DNA from: Spirochaetales bacterium
GTDB taxonomy: Bacteria; Spirochaetota; Spirochaetia; DSM-16054; Sediminispirochaetaceae
Direction: 5' to 3'
DNA length: 8,859 nt
Assembly: GCA_021767325.1 (NCBI GenBank)
Contig: JAASTM010000062.1
Coordinates: 1-8,859, forward strand
Position 1 is the first letter of the stretch, and each line of letters starts with the position of its first letter. Shown here piece after piece: positions 6,594 through 8,859 of the stretch. A program made the translations under genes and the position numbers. A model generated the notes under the pieces. It saw only the letters and a list, made by a program, of their open reading frames with translations, had not been told where the DNA came from and did not search any database.

Positions 6594-7733
6594 CTACGGT
6601 TCCAGGCGGCACTGCAGCAGAATGGGAAGATGATCGGAGTAACCGGTGCCCAAATCCGATATCCAGCGCAGCGGGTATCCCTCATCATTCAACAGCGCTT
6701 CGCTGCAGATGACACGAAAGGCCTCGAACTCTAAACCCCGGTTGTCATACAGCGACGGGGCCAGCAAAAAGTGGTCGATAGTCTCCCACTCGTCTCTATA
6801 GGCATAACTGCCGGCCACCTGCCCGCAGTCAGATCGGAAGGCACCCAGCCAGGGAGAGACCAGTATGACCAGCTCATCGCCCAGCTGCGCAGTCGCCGAC
6901 TCTCCGGTAACCCCGATACTGCGGCGCTTTTCTTCCGGGGCCAGGCTTCTGTATGCATCTTGAGGAAGCAGGGCCGTCAGATAAGCCTCTTCGATGCGCT
7001 GCCACTCGTCGATGCTCTCGTTCAGATCACCGGCAATGATTATTGCTGCCGCGGGATGCTGCTGCGTAATCTCACGCAGACGCCCGGAGAGTACGGCAGC
7101 GGCGGCACGGCGCAGTGCTTCAGTTTCGACCGCACCGCCCGATTTGGATTTCCAGTGGCAGTTGAACAACCGCAACACGTGACCGCCGACACTTATACTG
7201 CATTCCAGAATAGGCCGCCCGGCAATATTCCCGCCGAGGCTCACCGAGTGTGCCCGCAGATCTTCTATGGGGTACCGACTGAGCACCGCAGTATTCACCG
7301 CCGATTCGTGTCCCCCGGTTACGCAGCTGTAGTGATAGCCGCAGCCCTTCAGGTAGTAGCTGACCAGTGTCTGCAGGGCATTTTGGTTTTCTATCTCCTG
7401 CAGCAACACGATATCGACACCGCCTTCGGGGTACCGGGTCAGTACATCCGAGAGCTGCAGCAGCTTGAGATGAAACAACTCGGAGCTCCACTCGTCTCCA
7501 TACGGGTCGTAGTCGTAATATTCGCTGCCGTCGTGGACATCATCAAAGAGATTCTGCACATTGTAGCTGAGTATCGATATTTCACGGGGCGCAGGCGCGG
7601 AAAACACATCTAAGGAACAGCCGCTGCAGGAACACATCAGCTGCAGCCCGGCCGCCGCTGCCAGAGTCGGCCACAGGAAGGAACCCAGACAATATAAAAG
7701 GCCCCGTATGGGGCCTCGATCAATGCTTTTCAT
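6594..7733 (-). CDS. Exported endonuclease/exonuclease/phosphatase (EEP) superfamily protein
   Basis: A 379-residue member of the Mg-dependent EEP hydrolase superfamily (DNase I, exonuclease III and phosphoesterase relatives). Superfamily motifs are all present: SYNVQNLFDD (56-65, N58), VLLQEIENQ (109-117, metal ligand E113), AVLSRYPI (149-156), NCHWKSK (191-197, H193), IAGDLNES (233-240, D236 and N238) and the terminal SDHLPI (366-371, D367 and catalytic H368). The N-terminus has a basic start and a hydrophobic stretch (about 12-33), followed by C34, C36 and C39. That fits a signal peptide, possibly of a lipoprotein with a non-standard lipobox, so it probably acts outside the cytoplasm. GGAGG (7739-7743) lies 5 bases before the ATG and supports this start. 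The substrate is unknown; a secreted nuclease or a phosphoesterase are both possible. A strong hairpin lies inside its first codons. Confidence 0.87.
   Translation of the reverse strand: MKSIDRGPIRGLLYCLGSFLWPTLAAAAGLQLMCSCSGCSLDVFSAPAPREISILSYNVQNLFDDVHDGSEYYDYDPYGDEWSSELFHLKLLQLSDVLTRYPEGGVDIVLLQEIENQNALQTLVSYYLKGCGYHYSCVTGGHESAVNTAVLSRYPIEDLRAHSVSLGGNIAGRPILECSISVGGHVLRLFNCHWKSKSGGAVETEALRRAAAAVLSGRLREITQQHPAAAIIIAGDLNESIDEWQRIEEAYLTALLPQDAYRSLAPEEKRRSIGVTGESATAQLGDELVILVSPWLGAFRSDCGQVAGSYAYRDEWETIDHFLLAPSLYDNRGLEFEAFRVICSEALLNDEGYPLRWISDLGTGYSDHLPILLQCRLEP
7695..7716 (-). terminator. Terminator-like hairpin inside the start of the EEP gene
   Basis: On the minus strand AGGCCCC, loop ATAC, GGGGCCT (7716-7699) forms a perfect 7-bp, GC-rich stem followed by TTTATATT. 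It looks like a modest intrinsic terminator or attenuator. It lies within codons 6-12 of the EEP gene and 82 bases after the clpP stop on the same strand. It could end most clpP transcripts and attenuate read-through into the EEP gene. The U-tract is interrupted, so strength is uncertain. Confidence 0.4.
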
Positions 7734-7785
7734 ACGAGCCTCCTACCATATATAGAGTGGCAGGCCGCCCGTCTGCTTCAATTTT

Positions 7786-7810
7786 TATACTCCGAGTCTA
7801 TACTCCGAGT
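7786..7810. repeat. Tandem 12-bp direct repeat across the clpP stop codon
   Basis: TATACTCCGAGT occurs at 7786-7797 and again at 7799-7810, a period of 13 bases. The second copy encodes the last residues of ClpP (Leu-Gly-Val) and part of its stop; the first lies just beyond the stop. Each copy contains the odd palindrome ACTCCGAGT. It looks like a small tandem duplication; I see no function. Confidence 0.8.
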
Positions 7811-8403
7811 TCCGCTCGGGTCTTCACAATGCGTGAAACCAGTCCGTATTCCAACGCCTCTTCGGCGTTGAGCCAGTAATCCCGGTCGGTCTCTTTTTCC
7901 ACCTTTTCTACCGCCCGGCCGGTCTCGTCGCTGATGAGCTTGTTGATTTTCGCCCGCAGCTTTTCGAGTTCCTTGGCGTGGATCTCAATCTCGGTGGCCA
8001 CCCCGCGGATGCCGCTGAGGGGCTGGTGAATCAGGTAATGGGAGTTGGGCAGCGCAATTCTACGATCCTTGGGTGCAGCCAGCAGGATGATGGCCGCCGC
8101 GCTGGCCACGAGCCCCATTCCTACGATGTACACTTCGGGCTTGATAAAGCGCATCATATCGTAAATGGCGAAGCCGGCATCGGCGTCTCCTCCGGGGGAG
8201 TCGATAAACACCTTGATGGGCTCGTCGCTCTTCGACTCGAGCAGAATGAGCTGTCGGATAACCCGCTCGGCCAGCTCTTTATTGATTTCTCCGGAAAGAA
8301 GTATGGTGCGGGCCTCCATCATCCGTTCGACCAGCAGTTCCTGCCCCGGCTTTTTTTCCTCGTTCTTCTCTTCTTCCTGCAATTTGTATTCGCTTTGTAT
8401 CAT
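7798..8403 (-). CDS. clpP: ATP-dependent Clp protease proteolytic subunit (ClpP family)
   Basis: Serine peptidase subunit of a Clp-type protease, 201 residues, the family's usual length. The catalytic triad is S101 in GLVASAAA (97-104), H126 in LIHQP (124-128) and D175 in DRDYWLNAEEALEYG (173-187). DSPGGD (68-73) forms the oxyanion-loop region. The serine motif departs from the classical ASM form of housekeeping ClpP, and residues 9-18 are a run of charged amino acids, so this may be a second, specialised ClpP paralogue rather than the main one. No unfoldase gene (ClpX, ClpA) is adjacent. GAGG lies 6 bases before the ATG at 8403. A -10 like TATACT (8446-8441) lies 38 bases upstream, without a good -35. 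It is divergent from era and upstream of the EEP gene, with 64 bases between them. Confidence 0.92.
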   Translation of the reverse strand: MIQSEYKLQEEEKNEEKKPGQELLVERMMEARTILLSGEINKELAERVIRQLILLESKSDEPIKVFIDSPGGDADAGFAIYDMMRFIKPEVYIVGMGLVASAAAIILLAAPKDRRIALPNSHYLIHQPLSGIRGVATEIEIHAKELEKLRAKINKLISDETGRAVEKVEKETDRDYWLNAEEALEYGLVSRIVKTRAELGV

Positions 8404-8501
8404 ATGTACCTCAAAGATTTTCTAAATGTGCGTGTTACAAAGTATACTAACAATCCGGAAAGAAGAAAAGTGTGCCGGGGCCGATTTTATGTTCCGCCGA
8501 A

Positions 8502-8530
8502 TTGCCGTTTTTCCGATTTCACACTACAAT
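8502..8530 (+). promoter_or_regulatory. Promoter of era, very close to its start codon
   Basis: TTGCCG (8502-8507) and TACAAT (8525-8530) are separated by 17 bases. The -10 has one mismatch from consensus and the -35 two. The -10 ends 6 bases before the ATG of era, so transcription would begin at or within a base or two of the start codon. Confidence 0.55.
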
Positions 8531-8536
8531 AGGGCT

Positions 8537-8859
8537 ATGAAATCAGGACTCATCGCCGTCGTCGGCCGCCCCTCTTCGGGTAAATCAACCCTGCTGAATA
8601 CTATATGCGGGCAGAAGGTCTCCATAACCGCACCGTCGCCGCAGACCACCCGCAACACGGTGCGCGGAATTCTCTCGGAGGAGCGGGGGCAGCTGGTTTT
8701 TCTGGACACCCCCGGGTATCACAACTCGCAGCAGAAGTTCAACCGCTACCTCAAGCAGCTGGCCCACTCGACTCTGGAGGAGGCGGATGTCATTTTATAT
8801 GTGCTCGACCCGCGCCGGGCGCCGGGCCCAGAAGAAATCCAGTTGATGCAAACGCTGGC
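8537..8859 (+). CDS. era: GTPase Era, N-terminal part (truncated by window end)
   Basis: Era is an essential GTPase that binds 16S rRNA near its 3' end and helps 30S ribosome maturation. The 107 codons present cover the front of the G domain. G1 is GRPSSGKST (10-18), the G2 region is PSPQTTRN (33-40), G3 is DTPG (57-60), and EEADVILYVLD follows. SPQTTRN after the P-loop distinguishes Era from other TRAFAC GTPases such as EngA and TrmE. The P-loop has SS where most bacteria have NV, which I associate with spirochaetes. The NKxD motif and KH RNA-binding domain lie beyond the window. The ATG at 8537 is the only workable start: there is no in-frame start upstream in the 30 bases I checked, and the P-loop begins at residue 10. 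AGGG sits too close (2 bases) to act as a normal Shine-Dalgarno. It is divergent from clpP across 133 bases. Confidence 0.93.
   Translation, partial: MKSGLIAVVGRPSSGKSTLLNTICGQKVSITAPSPQTTRNTVRGILSEERGQLVFLDTPGYHNSQQKFNRYLKQLAHSTLEEADVILYVLDPRRAPGPEEIQLMQTL

Noticed and set aside
6771..7613. Open frame of 280 codons on the plus strand
   Set aside because: Antisense shadow of the EEP gene, which carries every superfamily motif; there is no domain and no ribosome site of note.
7757..7786. Hairpin GCAG...CTGC followed by T-rich sequence on the plus strand
   Set aside because: The stem is only 4-5 bp with a long loop, and no plus-strand gene ends nearby.

Overview
The window reads as an ordinary chromosomal segment of a fermentative, probably anaerobic bacterium. 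A spirochaete is my best guess, at modest confidence. The reasons are the Era P-loop written GRPSSGKST rather than the usual GRPNVGKST, the form of Rex with a GNKRGGYNI stretch after its recognition helix, and the overall gene style. Coding regions look moderately GC-rich. The 346-base gap at 4673-5018 is strikingly AT-rich. I see no tRNA, rRNA, insertion sequence, CRISPR array or phage gene.

Positions 1-4672 (minus strand) hold a five-gene operon for a soluble multimeric [FeFe] hydrogenase of the HndABCD / HydABC type. The order is hndA (NuoE-like), a stand-alone GHKL ATPase, hndB (thioredoxin-like [2Fe-2S] protein), hndC (NuoF-like flavoprotein) and hndD (hydrogenase catalytic subunit, cut by the window edge). 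The genes are tightly packed, with two TAATG stop/start overlaps and gaps of 16 and 24 bases. hndD begins with GTG behind a strong GGAGG, so an ATG-only search misses it. The expected chemistry is reversible coupling of NAD(P)H and probably reduced ferredoxin to H2.

Positions 4673-5018 are the regulatory gap between this operon and the divergent rex gene. It contains a good sigma-70-type promoter for rex, weaker candidates for the hydrogenase operon, an 18-bp inverted repeat resembling a Rex operator, A-tracts and several short inverted repeats. Rex senses the NADH/NAD+ ratio, so a Rex gene beside an NADH-linked hydrogenase operon makes functional sense: high NADH should relieve repression and let the cell discard electrons as H2.

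Positions 5019-6574 (plus strand) hold rex followed 8 bases later by a short membrane-anchored RmuC-family gene. Convergent to it, 6594-7733 (minus) encodes an exported endonuclease/exonuclease/phosphatase-superfamily protein. Upstream of that on the same strand is a ClpP-family protease (7798-8403). Divergent from clpP is the start of era (from 8537, plus, truncated by the window end), whose promoter -10 lies so close to the ATG that a leaderless mRNA is likely.

Most genes belong to well-known families, and I do not see a wholly new system. The least explained parts are the GHKL ATPase embedded in the hydrogenase operon, the layered inverted repeats between hndA and rex, the terminator-like hairpin inside the start of the phosphatase-like gene, and the apparently leaderless era.
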